Assembly (NCBI GenBank): GCA_017484125.1
Contig: JAFUTV010000012.1
Coordinates: forward strand, 29,314 to 93,313
Direction of reading: 5' to 3'
DNA: 64,000 bases
Source: Bacilli bacterium
Lineage (GTDB): Bacteria > Bacillota_I > Bacilli_A > RF39 > UBA660
Part shown: in pieces, positions 45,154 through 54,346 of the stretch
Layout: every line of letters starts with the position of its first letter
Position numbering within the stretch: position 1 is the first letter of the stretch
Translations under genes and position numbers: made by a program
The notes under the pieces: model-generated
What the model saw: only the letters and a program-made list of their open reading frames with translations
The model's database searches: none
What the model was told of the DNA's origin: nothing

Positions 45154-46370
45154 TGAAAGATATCTTTACTGTTATTAAATTTACAATGAAAGATATGATT
45201 AAAAGAAAATCTTTTATAATATCTACTATAGTAATACTAGTAATGATTTTTATTGGATTTAATGTTCCTAATATTATAAAATCATTTAAAGATGATAGTG
45301 TTAAAACAAAAATGTTAATATCTGATATTAATAATGTCTATGAAAATAAATTATCACAACTTAATAATATAGATTTAGGGTATAATTTTTCTTTTGAAAA
45401 TATTGGTATTGATAGTATTAAAGAAAAAATATTGGCTAAAGATATAGACTGTGGTGTATATATTGAAAGGAAAGATAATACAGTTAATTTAACATATGTT
45501 GTTGAAAATGCAACATTTGGTAATAGTCCAGGAGAATTATTTACTGAAACTTTAACATCACTTTATAAAAATATGCAAATAGAAAAGTTGGGATTATCAC
45601 AAGAGCAAATGTTACAAATTAATCCAAAATTTAACTATGAAATATCTCAAGCTGAGGAAGAAGCTAAAGGTAATGTTCTTGCAATGATGATAATGTCGAT
45701 ATTATTATTTTATGCTATTTATTTTTGTGCATATCAAGTATCAAGTTCAATTACTACAGAAAAAACATCTAAAATAATTGAAACATTAGTAACATCAACA
45801 AGTCCTAGAAATATTGTTCTTGGTAAAACTATTGGTATAGGATTAGTTGGACTTTGTCAAATGGTATTATTTTTAGTAACAGCTGTTATATGTGCTAATT
45901 TATTCATTGAAAAGGAATTACTTGAATCTATACTTGATTTATCAACAATAACAGTTGGTCTTGGCTTTATAACAATACTATATTTCTTATTAGGATATTT
46001 TGCGTATGCACTATTATATGCTTTAACTGGATCTACTGTTAGTAAGCCAGAAGATATTAACTCTGCAAATACTCCAGTAGCATTACTTACAGTTGTAGCA
46101 TTTTACTTATCTTATTTCACAATGATGAATCCAGCTAGTGAGCTAAACTCATTTGCAGCTCTATTCCCATTATCATCACCATTTTGTATGCCATTTAGAA
46201 TAATGATGGGATTTGCTACATCAAGTGAAGTATTACTTTCTATTGCAATACTTTTAATAACAATATTAATAATTGCAAGCGTAACGATTAAGATATATTC
46301 TAATGCAATATTAAATTATGGATCTAAGCTAAGCATAAAAGATATAATAAAAATGTATAAACAAAAATAA
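45153..46370 (+). CDS. ABC-2 type permease (NatB/YhaP-like)
   Basis: 405 residues. One N-terminal helix (about 22-42), a large extracytoplasmic loop of about 135 residues, then five membrane helices from about 175 to 395. The motif TTEKTSKIIETLVTSTSPRNIVLGK (in parts) is typical of NatB/YhaP permeases. Translationally coupled with the ATPase through ATG/TAA overlap. Confidence 0.9.
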   Translation: MKDIFTVIKFTMKDMIKRKSFIISTIVILVMIFIGFNVPNIIKSFKDDSVKTKMLISDINNVYENKLSQLNNIDLGYNFSFENIGIDSIKEKILAKDIDCGVYIERKDNTVNLTYVVENATFGNSPGELFTETLTSLYKNMQIEKLGLSQEQMLQINPKFNYEISQAEEEAKGNVLAMMIMSILLFYAIYFCAYQVSSSITTEKTSKIIETLVTSTSPRNIVLGKTIGIGLVGLCQMVLFLVTAVICANLFIEKELLESILDLSTITVGLGFITILYFLLGYFAYALLYALTGSTVSKPEDINSANTPVALLTVVAFYLSYFTMMNPASELNSFAALFPLSSPFCMPFRIMMGFATSSEVLLSIAILLITILIIASVTIKIYSNAILNYGSKLSIKDIIKMYKQK

Positions 46371-46397
46371 AGTAAATCTATGTGATTTACTTTTTTT
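46369..46397 (+). terminator. Terminator after the ABC operon
   Basis: AAAGTAAATC/GATTTACTTT stem with a 5-nt loop and T7. Confidence 0.85.
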
Positions 46398-46491
46398 GTA
46401 GTATAATAACATATGTAATGTTAAAAAATAACAAATTTTGACATTTTCTCTTATAAAAGAATTAACTAATATATTAATTAAGGGGATAATT

Positions 46492-48279
46492 ATGAAAAAT
46501 AAATTAAGACTAGCATTTTATCTTATTAAACATAACTTTATTACAATATTAAAGTTTGAAATTTTTTATAAAATGTTTACTGCATTAATTTTTTTGCCTG
46601 CATTTAATTTATTATTTTATTCTAATTTAAAAAGTAATAATTTATTTATAATAACTTTAGATAATTTATCATCATTAGTAAATCCTTATATGATAATTTT
46701 TATATTAGTATATTTATCTATTATAACAATAATTGAAATTAATACACTTATTGTTATATTTGATATGTCTTTTCAAAATAAAAAATTATCATTTTTAAAC
46801 TTAATTAAATTATCAATTAAAAAGATTAAAAATATATTTAATTATAAAAGTATTTTGATAGTGTTATTTGTTTCATTACTATTGCCATTTATTAATTTAG
46901 GAATATCATCTTGTATAGTAAGTTCTATTACTATACCATATTTTATAATAGATTATGTTAATTTAAATATTAATAATATTATATTTATTATAGTTATATT
47001 ATTATTGATAACTATTATATTATTAAGATATATTTATTCTTTTCATTATATGATTTTAGAGGAAAATAACTTTAAAATATCTAGAATAAAAAGTAAAAAA
47101 ATGATAAACCAAAGTAGAATAAAAGATATACTATTATTATTATTATCTCAATTATTTATATATATAATATATATGATATCTATAGGAATAATAATATTTA
47201 TATTATATAAAATAAGTCCTGATATTTCTTATAATAGTATATTAATGATTATATTATTTATACTATCCTTAATTATATTATTTAATAAGGTATTTATTTG
47301 TTCAATTATCAGTAGTTTATTTTATGCACATAAAATAGTTAAAAACAAAACTATAATGAATATAAGATATAATTCCGTATTTTTTTCTACATTAAGTAAA
47401 ATAATTATAAATTTTCTTATAATAATATCTATTACTGGATTTGGATTAGTAACATATTATAGTTTTGAATTAATAGATAATAATTTAATTATTGATTTAG
47501 AAGAAGAAAAAAAATTAGAAATAACTGCTCATCGTGGTGCTAGTGACAAATATCCAGAAAATACAATGCTGGCATTTATTGGTGCAAAAGAATTAGGGAC
47601 AGATTATATTGAACTGGATGTAAGAAAAACTTTAGACAATCAAATAGTAGTTATACATGATTCTAACTTAAAAAGAACTACAGGTATAGATAAAAAAGTT
47701 AGTGATCTAACTTATGATGAAATAAAAGAATTTGATGCTGGTAGTTTTTTTAGTGAAGATTTTAAAGATGAAAGAATTCCATTATTAAAAGATGTAATTA
47801 AATATGCAAAAGAAAATGACTTAAAAATGAATATTGAAATAAAATCTTCAGATGAAAATAAAAGTGTAGAGAGCGAAGTTATATCTTTAATAAAAGATTA
47901 TAAATATCAAAATAGATGTTTTATTTCTTCATTTAATTATAATATTTTAGAAAATATAAAAGAAATAGATTCTAACATAAAAACCATTTTTGTTACATCA
48001 GAAATAGATGATATAAATAATTATGAAGATGCAGATGCTTTTAGTATTAAGTATTCAAATATAACTAAGGATTTAGTTGATTTAATCCATAATAATAACA
48101 AAAAAATACATGCTTGGACAATTAAAGATGAGGAAGAATTAAAACAAATTATTGATTTAAGTGTTGATAATATAATTACTAATAGTCTTGATGTAACTAA
48201 AGATATAAGAATGCCAGATATCAAACATTATGATTTGTCTATATTAAATGAATATATAAATATAATTAATAAAAAATAA
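46492..48279 (+). CDS. Glycerophosphodiester phosphodiesterase with membrane domain
   Basis: 595 residues from ATG 46492 (AAGGGG upstream). Residues 1-335 hold seven or eight membrane helices (GPDPase membrane-domain type). Residues 345-580 are the GDPD TIM barrel with HRGASDKYPENT (His347), IELDVRKT and HDSNLKRTTG, then MNIEIKS. It hydrolyses glycerophosphodiesters or trims lipoteichoic-type polymers outside the membrane. Its last 36 bases overlap the convergent DUF6512 gene. Confidence 0.9.
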   Translation: MKNKLRLAFYLIKHNFITILKFEIFYKMFTALIFLPAFNLLFYSNLKSNNLFIITLDNLSSLVNPYMIIFILVYLSIITIIEINTLIVIFDMSFQNKKLSFLNLIKLSIKKIKNIFNYKSILIVLFVSLLLPFINLGISSCIVSSITIPYFIIDYVNLNINNIIFIIVILLLITIILLRYIYSFHYMILEENNFKISRIKSKKMINQSRIKDILLLLLSQLFIYIIYMISIGIIIFILYKISPDISYNSILMIILFILSLIILFNKVFICSIISSLFYAHKIVKNKTIMNIRYNSVFFSTLSKIIINFLIIISITGFGLVTYYSFELIDNNLIIDLEEEKKLEITAHRGASDKYPENTMLAFIGAKELGTDYIELDVRKTLDNQIVVIHDSNLKRTTGIDKKVSDLTYDEIKEFDAGSFFSEDFKDERIPLLKDVIKYAKENDLKMNIEIKSSDENKSVESEVISLIKDYKYQNRCFISSFNYNILENIKEIDSNIKTIFVTSEIDDINNYEDADAFSIKYSNITKDLVDLIHNNNKKIHAWTIKDEEELKQIIDLSVDNIITNSLDVTKDIRMPDIKHYDLSILNEYINIINKK

Positions 48280-48756
48280 TTTATTATTTAATGGATAATA
48301 AGTAAGATATGTAAAAATAATATAACTAATAATTATTAAAACAATACCTAAAACTTTTTCATATCTTATTTTTTTAAATTTGAGTATATAATAACTTATT
48401 ATTTCACATATGATAAATATTATATATAAAAGGACTATAGCTACAATTAAATTATGAGGAATAAATATATCAATTATACTATAAATAATTAAATACAACA
48501 TTATTCCTATAATACTTATTAAAGGAATACTTAATAAGAAATTATTTATAATTATGCTACTATTTACATATATAAAATATTCTATAATACTAGCTATTAT
48601 TATAGACGTATATATTATTTTCATATGTTCCCATATACTTTCGTTAATAGGAAAAAAAATACTTGTAAAAAAACATGAAAAAATACTATATCCAAAATGA
48701 ACTAATATAGATACTATAAACAGTATAAAAGTAATAAATATTTTAATTTTTTTCAT
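48244..48756 (-). CDS. DUF6512-like integral membrane protein
   Basis: 170 residues with five membrane helices. The motif SIFFPINESIWEHMK after the first helix is the family hallmark, with a HNLIVAI segment later. The C-terminus (TYYPLNNKLFFINY) is shorter and altered compared with the pattern I recall for the family. Function unknown. The gene overlaps the 3' end of the GDPD gene tail to tail by 36 bp. The ribosome site is weak. Confidence 0.7.
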   Translation of the reverse strand: MKKIKIFITFILFIVSILVHFGYSIFSCFFTSIFFPINESIWEHMKIIYTSIIIASIIEYFIYVNSSIIINNFLLSIPLISIIGIMLYLIIYSIIDIFIPHNLIVAIVLLYIIFIICEIISYYILKFKKIRYEKVLGIVLIIISYIIFTYLTYYPLNNKLFFINYIYIFI

Positions 48757-48822
48757 AATTAAGTATATTATTTATAATTATATATTATTAAAGTAAATTA
48801 TATTTATATTAATTGAAAATGA

Positions 48823-49160
48823 ATTATTTCTAGAAATAGATATGATTTTCAAGCAACTTTAATGAGTTGTATGGATGAAACATCTTCACCATGGCCTGGA
48901 ATACTTTATAGAATAAATAATACGTCAAATGATCAGCTAACAGTTAATTCTAATGGCTCTAAAAAAATAGATGTATTCCGTTTTATGATAGTTATGAGGT
49001 TGCTGAAGATTATATACCTTATCAAGATGTCTTAAAAGAACTATATAAAGAATATAGTGCGGATAAAATGAAAGACAAACCTATAGAATTAGAAAAAGTT
49101 AAAACATTAGTTAAAAGAATTACAGTAAAAAATTATCAAATAATTAAAGAAAATAAATAA
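48823..49160 (+). pseudogene. Broken gene fragment of unknown family
   Basis: The first frame runs from a TGA at 48820 without a good start through SCMDETSSPWPGILYRINN and TSNDQLTVNSNGSKKIDVF. A frameshift near 48980 moves to FYDSYEVAEDYIPYQDVLKE and on to VKRITVKNYQIIKENK, TAA at 49158. It may be the end of a surface or secreted protein. After it, 49161-49300 holds only a short remnant around MVNYEKLINWKLKLHHK (49209) without a ribosome site. Confidence 0.55.
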
Positions 49161-49306
49161 ATAATCTAATCATCAAATGATAATTATTGATGTTTCAAAA
49201 GATAGAATGGTTAATTATGAAAAGTTAATAAATTGGAAACTGAAATTGCATCATAAGTTAGTCAAGTAAATATTAAATACAAGAATATTAGTAATAATCT
49301 AAGCAT

Positions 49307-49330
49307 CATCCTTTCTTTTAAGGATGTTTT
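49307..49330 (+). terminator. Hairpin CATCCTT/AAGGATG
   Basis: Seven-bp stem, 6-nt loop, then TTTT on the plus strand. The same CATCCTTTCTTTTA.GGAT string lies beside the tRNA-Gly locus near 55116. Confidence 0.5.
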
Positions 49331-49337
49331 AACAAAC

Positions 49338-49472
49338 AAAAAATCATCTCTATATGAGATGATATCTATCGTAAATGTCCGAAAAGTTCGAACAGAAACG
49401 TCACTGGAGCAATTGTGTATCTCGTTTGAGAAACAATTACCGACAAATATAACTGAGATAAATCTTAATTAC
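49338..49472 (-). ncRNA. Candidate small RNA 1, tRNA-Gly-related
   Basis: Minus strand: TATAAT at 49479-49484, a transcript of about 135 nt, and a terminator ATCATCTC/GAGATGAT with T6 at 49343-49363. Inside, 7-bp arms 49434-49440 and 49409-49415 enclose a TCTC-AAAC-GAGA hairpin and are followed by UCCA (49405-49408), like an acceptor stem with CCA. The stretch 49405-49435 is identical to 50970-51000. The part after UCCA aligns with the flank of the tRNA-Gly gene at 55215. It fills most of the gap before 49573. Confidence 0.5.
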
Positions 49473-49572
49473 TTATTCATTATAATACAACAATTTATAA
49501 AATTAAACGATATTATATTTTTTTTAATAAAATTATGATAAAATATATTTGTATTTATTCAGGAGGTTAAAA

Positions 49573-50703
49573 ATGAGTCTTAAAGAAGAATTAATAAAAT
49601 TTAGAACAAGGATTACTGGAAACACAGAAGAGGATTCAATGATTACACCAATCAGCTTAGATGATAAAGTTGATGAGTTTATTGATTGGTATTTTAAAAA
49701 TATGGTAAAAGGAAATTATACTGATATTGGTGAATATCATTTTCCAAGAGAAATGAGAGATTTAATTGAAAAAATAGCAGTATGGTATGAATTAAGATAT
49801 CCAAGTTATGAAATCAATAGATTAATGCCAGGAAGTGGGCAAGAACAAATTAATGTTAATGATGTAATGTTTAGAAATAATCCATATGTAAATGAATTAC
49901 TTGATGAAAACTCAGATGCAAAAGAATTAGATTGGGATGAATTTTATAACACAAATGTATTTATTAAATCATTACCATGGGAAGAAAGATGTTATTTTTC
50001 TAATCCAATATATAATGATGTAGTTTATTTAAATCCAAATTCTAGAACTGCACATTTACATTTAACAAAAAATGGATTTGTTGAAATGGCCGAAGATGTT
50101 ACAAGTTATACATATTATGAAATAAAAGATGAGGAATTAACTGGATTAAATGTTAGAGATGTTGTTAAATTATTTAAAGATAAAGGAATAGAATTGCCAG
50201 AAAATAATGAGTTAGAAAAAGCAATTAAGGAAGCTGATAAATGGATTCAACAAAAAGAAGGAATATTAGATTGTGCAATGTATAGAATTATAGAACGAGG
50301 TGGAAATAGAATTGGTCCTCGTAGAGCATTCGTATTTGCTAAAGAATTTGGAAGAAGCATTGATATTCCAATGATGTATGCAGTAGATTTTTCAGATCCA
50401 GGTTTAAGATTATTCATGAATGAATATATTAAAGCAGGTGGATCTAAGGATTTAAAATGTTATGTAGGTTATTTTTCAAGAGCAAGTAAAAACGAAAAAG
50501 TTTATACTACAACAATTCAAGATTTAATCTTAACTCAAAATAATAATGCTGCAACATTCTATACTCCTGAAGAACATGAATTACATCAAAGAATAGTAAA
50601 TGCTATTGCTAGTCAAGTAGACCATGAATCGGTAAGACAAGAAGAAGTTAAGCAATTAAGACTAGAAAGAAAACTTGAAAAAAGTAGAAATAGACAACAA
50701 TAA
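49573..50703 (+). CDS. Hypothetical protein, first gene of an unrecognised cluster
   Basis: 376 residues from ATG 49573 (CAGGAGG upstream). Soluble, mixed alpha/beta, acidic N-terminal half and a basic Arg/Lys-rich end. Segments DEFIDWYFKNMVKGNYTDIG, EKIAVWYELRYPSYEI, YFSNPIYNDVVYLNPNSRTAHLHL (in parts) and RIGPRRAFVFAKEFG are distinctive. No known domain. TGATAAAAT at 49535-49543 is the likely promoter, divergent from small RNA 1. Confidence 0.8.
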   Translation: MSLKEELIKFRTRITGNTEEDSMITPISLDDKVDEFIDWYFKNMVKGNYTDIGEYHFPREMRDLIEKIAVWYELRYPSYEINRLMPGSGQEQINVNDVMFRNNPYVNELLDENSDAKELDWDEFYNTNVFIKSLPWEERCYFSNPIYNDVVYLNPNSRTAHLHLTKNGFVEMAEDVTSYTYYEIKDEELTGLNVRDVVKLFKDKGIELPENNELEKAIKEADKWIQQKEGILDCAMYRIIERGGNRIGPRRAFVFAKEFGRSIDIPMMYAVDFSDPGLRLFMNEYIKAGGSKDLKCYVGYFSRASKNEKVYTTTIQDLILTQNNNAATFYTPEEHELHQRIVNAIASQVDHESVRQEEVKQLRLERKLEKSRNRQQ

Positions 50704-50707
50704 TTAT

Positions 50708-50742
50708 TAAAAAGACAACTATAATTCATAGTCGTCCTTTTT
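50708..50742. terminator. Terminator after the 376-residue gene
   Basis: AAAAAGACAACTAT and ATAGTCGTCCTTTTT pair with one mismatch around a 5-nt loop. Usable on both strands. Confidence 0.75.
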
Positions 50743-50925
50743 GTTTGTTTGATAAAACTCTTCAGCAGCTTGATCCATTTCTCTATTAATAGAACTAAGT
50801 GCTTTATTTATTTCTGATTTATTAATTGTTCTAGGCGGATTAAATATAACTCTATGTTCTTTATCAGTTATTAAGCTTTTATTATTTCTATCGTTATAAT
50901 ATTTGAATTTTTTTGTAAAACATTT
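50719..50925 (-). pseudogene. Open frame without a start, probable gene remnant
   Basis: 68 residues open from a TAA at 50926 to TAG 50719, containing HRVIFNPPRTINKSEINKAL and SSINREMDQAAEEFYQTN. No ATG, GTG or TTG with a ribosome site precedes the body. The MDQAAEEF end resembles MEEAAE of the small frame at 55009. It occupies the first half of the 431-bp gap before 51135. Confidence 0.4.
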
Positions 50926-50929
50926 TTAG

Positions 50930-51038
50930 ATAAAATAAAAATGTCGACTATTCCGACGTATATTTAAAATGGAGCAATTGTGTATCTCGTTTGAGAAACA
51001 TTTTACTACAAATGTAATAAGAGATAAACATTAATTAC
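50930..51038 (-). ncRNA. Candidate small RNA 2
   Basis: Minus strand TGTTATAAT at 51045-51053, then a region that aligns with small RNA 1 from the -10 onward (GTAATTAA, TTTATCTC, ATTTGT) and shares 31 identical bases at 50970-51000, ending in GCTCCA. The outer 7-bp arm is no longer complementary. A weak GTCG/CGAC hairpin with a T-run near 50931-50957 may end it. Confidence 0.45.
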
Positions 51039-51134
51039 GTATTAATTATAACATATTTTTTTAATTTATATCCATTTATTGCAAAAAAATAATTTTTAAT
51101 GTATAATAGTAAATCATTTAGGGAGGTTTTGAGA

Positions 51135-51725
51135 ATGGAAAAGAATAATGAAATTAGTGAAAGAGTTGATATAGATTATAAATTTGGTAAACTACCTAAT
51201 GAAGCTCAACAAAAACTTGCTAACACTTTAATTTGGAAAAAAATAGTTCATGATTTTATTGAAAGGAAAACTGATTCATTTACAAATGGTGTTTTTGGTG
51301 CCGCTAATCCTTCAGAGGAAGATGTAGATGGATTTAGAACAAACTTAGTTAAAGATTCTTCTAAGGCGTTAGAACAAATGTTAGATACTATTTTTGGAGA
51401 AGATGAAGAACTAAAGTTTAGAATTTTCCAAAAATTTATTGATAGTTATAATGAACTAGAAAGAGAAACAAAAAAAGAAATATGTGGATATAATCATACT
51501 TTTTCTGAATGGAAAGAAAAAGTTGGTGATGTACCACAATATGATGAAGATGGAGAATTAGACGGATATATAAGTGATAAAAAATATTTTGAAAGAACAT
51601 GTAATTATTGTGGAGAAGTTCAACAAGCATATTCTGAATACCATAAGAAAAATATTGAAGATGAAACAGAATATTGGGCTAATCGTTTTCCCCCAAAAAA
51701 AGTTATGCTAAACAGAAGAAAATAA
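51135..51725 (+). CDS. Hypothetical protein with a putative zinc-binding C-terminus
   Basis: 196 residues from ATG 51135 (GGGAGG upstream). The N-terminal 120 residues are helical (ALEQMLDTIFGEDEELKFRI). The C-terminal part has CGYNHTFSEW and, 40 residues later, RTCNYCGEVQ, giving Cys, His and a CxxC pair that could hold one metal. No family recognised. -10 candidate TATAAT at 51102-51107. It sits between two small-RNA-like elements. Confidence 0.75.
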   Translation: MEKNNEISERVDIDYKFGKLPNEAQQKLANTLIWKKIVHDFIERKTDSFTNGVFGAANPSEEDVDGFRTNLVKDSSKALEQMLDTIFGEDEELKFRIFQKFIDSYNELERETKKEICGYNHTFSEWKEKVGDVPQYDEDGELDGYISDKKYFERTCNYCGEVQQAYSEYHKKNIEDETEYWANRFPPKKVMLNRRK

Positions 51726-51739
51726 TAATAAAACAAAGT

Positions 51740-51771
51740 AAAGAACAACTATAAATTATGGTTGTTCTTTT
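51740..51771 (+). terminator. Terminator after the 196-residue gene
   Basis: AAAGAACAAC/GTTGTTCTTT stem, T-rich end. After it, 51772-51860 shows nothing further. Confidence 0.8.
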
Positions 51772-51860
51772 GCTATAGTTAGTTATACAATTATGCTATT
51801 GAATAATAATGTTATGAAAAAATGGATATGTATAGAATTTAGACTGACAAGCTGACCTGT

Positions 51861-51972
51861 TGAAAATAAGAAAAGAGCTATTCGCAATGAATAACTCTTT
51901 GTTTCTAAATGGAGCGATAACAAAGGTTATTCGAAACTCCTAATAGTAAAAGTTGATAAACAATTAATTACT
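51861..51972 (-). ncRNA. Candidate small RNA 3
   Basis: Minus strand TGGTATTAT at 51979-51987, GTAATTAATTGTTTATC near the 5' end as in small RNAs 1 and 2, a hairpin GGAG-CGAATAAC-CTTT-GTTATCG-CTCC at 51911-51940 ending in CTCCA, and a terminator AAAGAG..TATTC/GAATA..CTCTTT at 51871-51900 with a T-rich tail. It fills the middle of the 347-bp gap before 52073. Confidence 0.45.
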
Positions 51973-52072
51973 AAAGTAATAATACCATAAATAAATAGTA
52001 ATTCCAATATTGATTATAAAATAATTGAATTTAATGATATAATATACCTATAAGATAGTAGGAGTTGATTGT

Positions 52073-53752
52073 ATGACTATTGAGGAACTAAAAGAATATA
52101 TCAAAGATAAAATATCCGATATAAATAGACAATATCCAAATACAATAAGCAATGAGCAAATTGAAAGATTTATTGAATCAAATGTTAGTGATAATATGAC
52201 TCAAACTGAGATAGATAGTAAAAAAATTGAAATAGATGCTATCTATGATGATTACATTGCTAGAATACAACAACGATTAGAATATGCTGAAGAAAAGAAA
52301 AAGAATAATATTGAACAAAAAGCAAGTGAAATTCATGATATATATTATCAATACCCCGGTGATGATAGAAGTAAAGATATAAAAGGAAAAGTATATATTA
52401 TGCCACCTAATCCAGAAAAAGGTTTTAATTGTGGCTATTCATTATTTGTTCCAGATGAATGTCAACCAGATACTACATTATTAGTTCATAGTTGTAATAC
52501 TGGTGGTGCTGGAGTAACAGATGGTAAATTAGATAGAACAAAAACTGCTATTCATTTATCTGAAGGAAATGAAGCAGCGAGATTAAGTACAATTAAAATG
52601 AATCCTGGTATGTGGTTTGGATCAGATTTAAAAATGCCTGTATTAACACCATTAATACCAAGAGTTCAAGGATATTATACACAAGCATTAGGAAGTAAAG
52701 TTTTTGAAAATGATGTTTCAACATTAATTGCAGATAATAATGATAGACCTATTGAAAAACAATTATCTGAACAAGAAATTAAGCAAATACAAGAACAATG
52801 TAGAGATTTACCTTCTCAATTAGTTAGTATTATTTCTGATTCAAAAGGCACTTTAGAACAATTAGGTGTTAAAGTTGATAGTAAAGTAATTATGGAAGGA
52901 TATTCAGCAGGATCTAAATTTGCTAATTGTTTTACTGCACTACATCCTGAAATGGTAAAAGCTTGTATTAGTGGTGGAACAAGTGGATTAGGAATTTTAC
53001 CTATATCACAATTAAATGGAGAAACATTAAATTTCCCATTAGGTGTTGCAAATGTTCCGAATTTTAATGCTGAAGCATTTAAATCTATACCCCAGTATTA
53101 TTATATAGGAAATCAAGATTATAATGATCCAGCAATGGTAAGTGATAAACAAAATGAAACACAAACAAAATTACAACCAAGATATAAAGAAAACTATACT
53201 CCTCACGAAATAACACAAATTCAAACACAGTTGGGTAAAAATCCACAAGAGAGATTTGATAATAATCAGAGAATGTATGCCCAATTGGGAGTAAATGCTA
53301 AATTTCAAAAGTTTAATGGAGATCACAATTCTGTAACACAACAAAGAGATGTTAATGGTAATTTTATTACAAATGAAAGTGTTAAAGGATTTATAAGAGA
53401 AGTTATTTCAAAAGAAAAAACTATACAACAAGCACAACAAACAAAAAGTAGTGAACCTGTTCGTACACATGTAAATGATACACATAAAAAATCCGAATCA
53501 TTTTCTCGAAGAAGTCAAAGCGAAATACAAATTCATCAACAAATAAAGGAAAAAAATCAAGTAATTAAACAACAAAAAGCACAAAAACAACAACTTAATA
53601 AGCCAAAAGTAAAAACTTTATCAGCTCCATCATCTAAAGGAAATGGATCAAGTGGTAATAAAGGATACACTAATATAATTTCACTATCATTAATAGTTAG
53701 TTTTGTTTGTGGTGCATTATTTATGGTTGTTTATATGATTATAGGGAGATAA
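52073..53752 (+). CDS. Alpha/beta-hydrolase-like protein with a C-terminal membrane anchor
   Basis: 559 residues. The N-terminal 90 residues are a helical, Lys/Glu-rich coiled coil. Then comes a hydrolase-like domain with LLVHSCNTGG (possible oxyanion strand), the nucleophile elbow GYSAGS (Ser278), an acid candidate Asp349 in IGNQDYND and His418 in GDHNS. A Gln/Lys/Ser-rich linker (about 440-530) leads to one membrane helix (538-557) at the very C-terminus. No signal peptide, so it should face the cytoplasm as a tail-anchored protein. Start ATG has AGGAG. It is first in an operon with the next two genes. Confidence 0.75.
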   Translation: MTIEELKEYIKDKISDINRQYPNTISNEQIERFIESNVSDNMTQTEIDSKKIEIDAIYDDYIARIQQRLEYAEEKKKNNIEQKASEIHDIYYQYPGDDRSKDIKGKVYIMPPNPEKGFNCGYSLFVPDECQPDTTLLVHSCNTGGAGVTDGKLDRTKTAIHLSEGNEAARLSTIKMNPGMWFGSDLKMPVLTPLIPRVQGYYTQALGSKVFENDVSTLIADNNDRPIEKQLSEQEIKQIQEQCRDLPSQLVSIISDSKGTLEQLGVKVDSKVIMEGYSAGSKFANCFTALHPEMVKACISGGTSGLGILPISQLNGETLNFPLGVANVPNFNAEAFKSIPQYYYIGNQDYNDPAMVSDKQNETQTKLQPRYKENYTPHEITQIQTQLGKNPQERFDNNQRMYAQLGVNAKFQKFNGDHNSVTQQRDVNGNFITNESVKGFIREVISKEKTIQQAQQTKSSEPVRTHVNDTHKKSESFSRRSQSEIQIHQQIKEKNQVIKQQKAQKQQLNKPKVKTLSAPSSKGNGSSGNKGYTNIISLSLIVSFVCGALFMVVYMIIGR

Positions 53753-53755
53753 TAT

Positions 53756-54343
53756 ATGCCAAGTCATAAAATTCATATTAAAATAGCACAAGATATAAAT
53801 AAAAAGCTTAAATTGGATAACGATTCAATCATGCTAGGTAGTGTTTTGCCTGATTTAACTACTACAAAAAATCATGGATTATCACATTTTCAACATAAAG
53901 ATGAATATCCATATAATCTAGCGAATGCAGATGAATTTATAAAAAAATATCCTAATATGAAAGATGACATTTCTATAGGATATATAATTCACTTATTAAC
54001 TGATAGATTTTATAATGACTGGTATTATAGAAATTTTAAATTAAAAGGTATTAATAAAACAAAAGAATTTAAACATAGTTTATTTGAATCTTATGATAAT
54101 TATATCTTGAAACATTTTAAATTAAATAAATTTAATGATATTGAAATAATTAATAAAATACCAAACTATCAAGATTTGAAATTTGATAAAAAATATTTAA
54201 CAGATTATATTGATAAATTTAATAATGAAATTGATAATAGTGAAATTGATAATAATTATACAATTGATAATCTAAATACTCTAAATAAACTATACAATGA
54301 TTGCTTATTATTTATACTAAATTTTCTAGAAGAAAGGAAATAA
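53756..54343 (+). CDS. Zinc-dependent phospholipase C-like protein
   Basis: 195 residues. The N-terminal SHKIHIKIAQDIN, the GSVLPDL segment, HFQHKDE and the helix IGYIIHLLTDRFYNDW supply the His and Asp pattern of the bacterial zinc-dependent phospholipase C fold. No signal peptide is seen, so the substrate may be intracellular. It has a 3-bp gap from the hydrolase-like gene and a 3-bp gap to the next gene. The C-terminal half is Asn/Asp-rich and not conserved to my eye. Confidence 0.65.
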   Translation: MPSHKIHIKIAQDINKKLKLDNDSIMLGSVLPDLTTTKNHGLSHFQHKDEYPYNLANADEFIKKYPNMKDDISIGYIIHLLTDRFYNDWYYRNFKLKGINKTKEFKHSLFESYDNYILKHFKLNKFNDIEIINKIPNYQDLKFDKKYLTDYIDKFNNEIDNSEIDNNYTIDNLNTLNKLYNDCLLFILNFLEERK

Positions 54344-54346
54344 ACA

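Noticed and set aside
49209..49271. 20-residue frame MVNYEKLINWKLKLHHK
   Set aside because: No ribosome site, very short; probably a remnant.
49379..49440. Plus-strand resemblance of the 49.4-kb element to T-box stem I (CACTGGAGCAA, TACCGA)
   Set aside because: No T-box core or antiterminator follows, the promoter of the next gene lies downstream of it, and the minus strand has a -10 box and a terminator. The tRNA-Gly flank explains the string.
50943..50957. GTCG/CGAC hairpin as a firm terminator of small RNA 2
   Set aside because: Only 4 bp; kept as a weak possibility in the RNA entry but not listed as a terminator.
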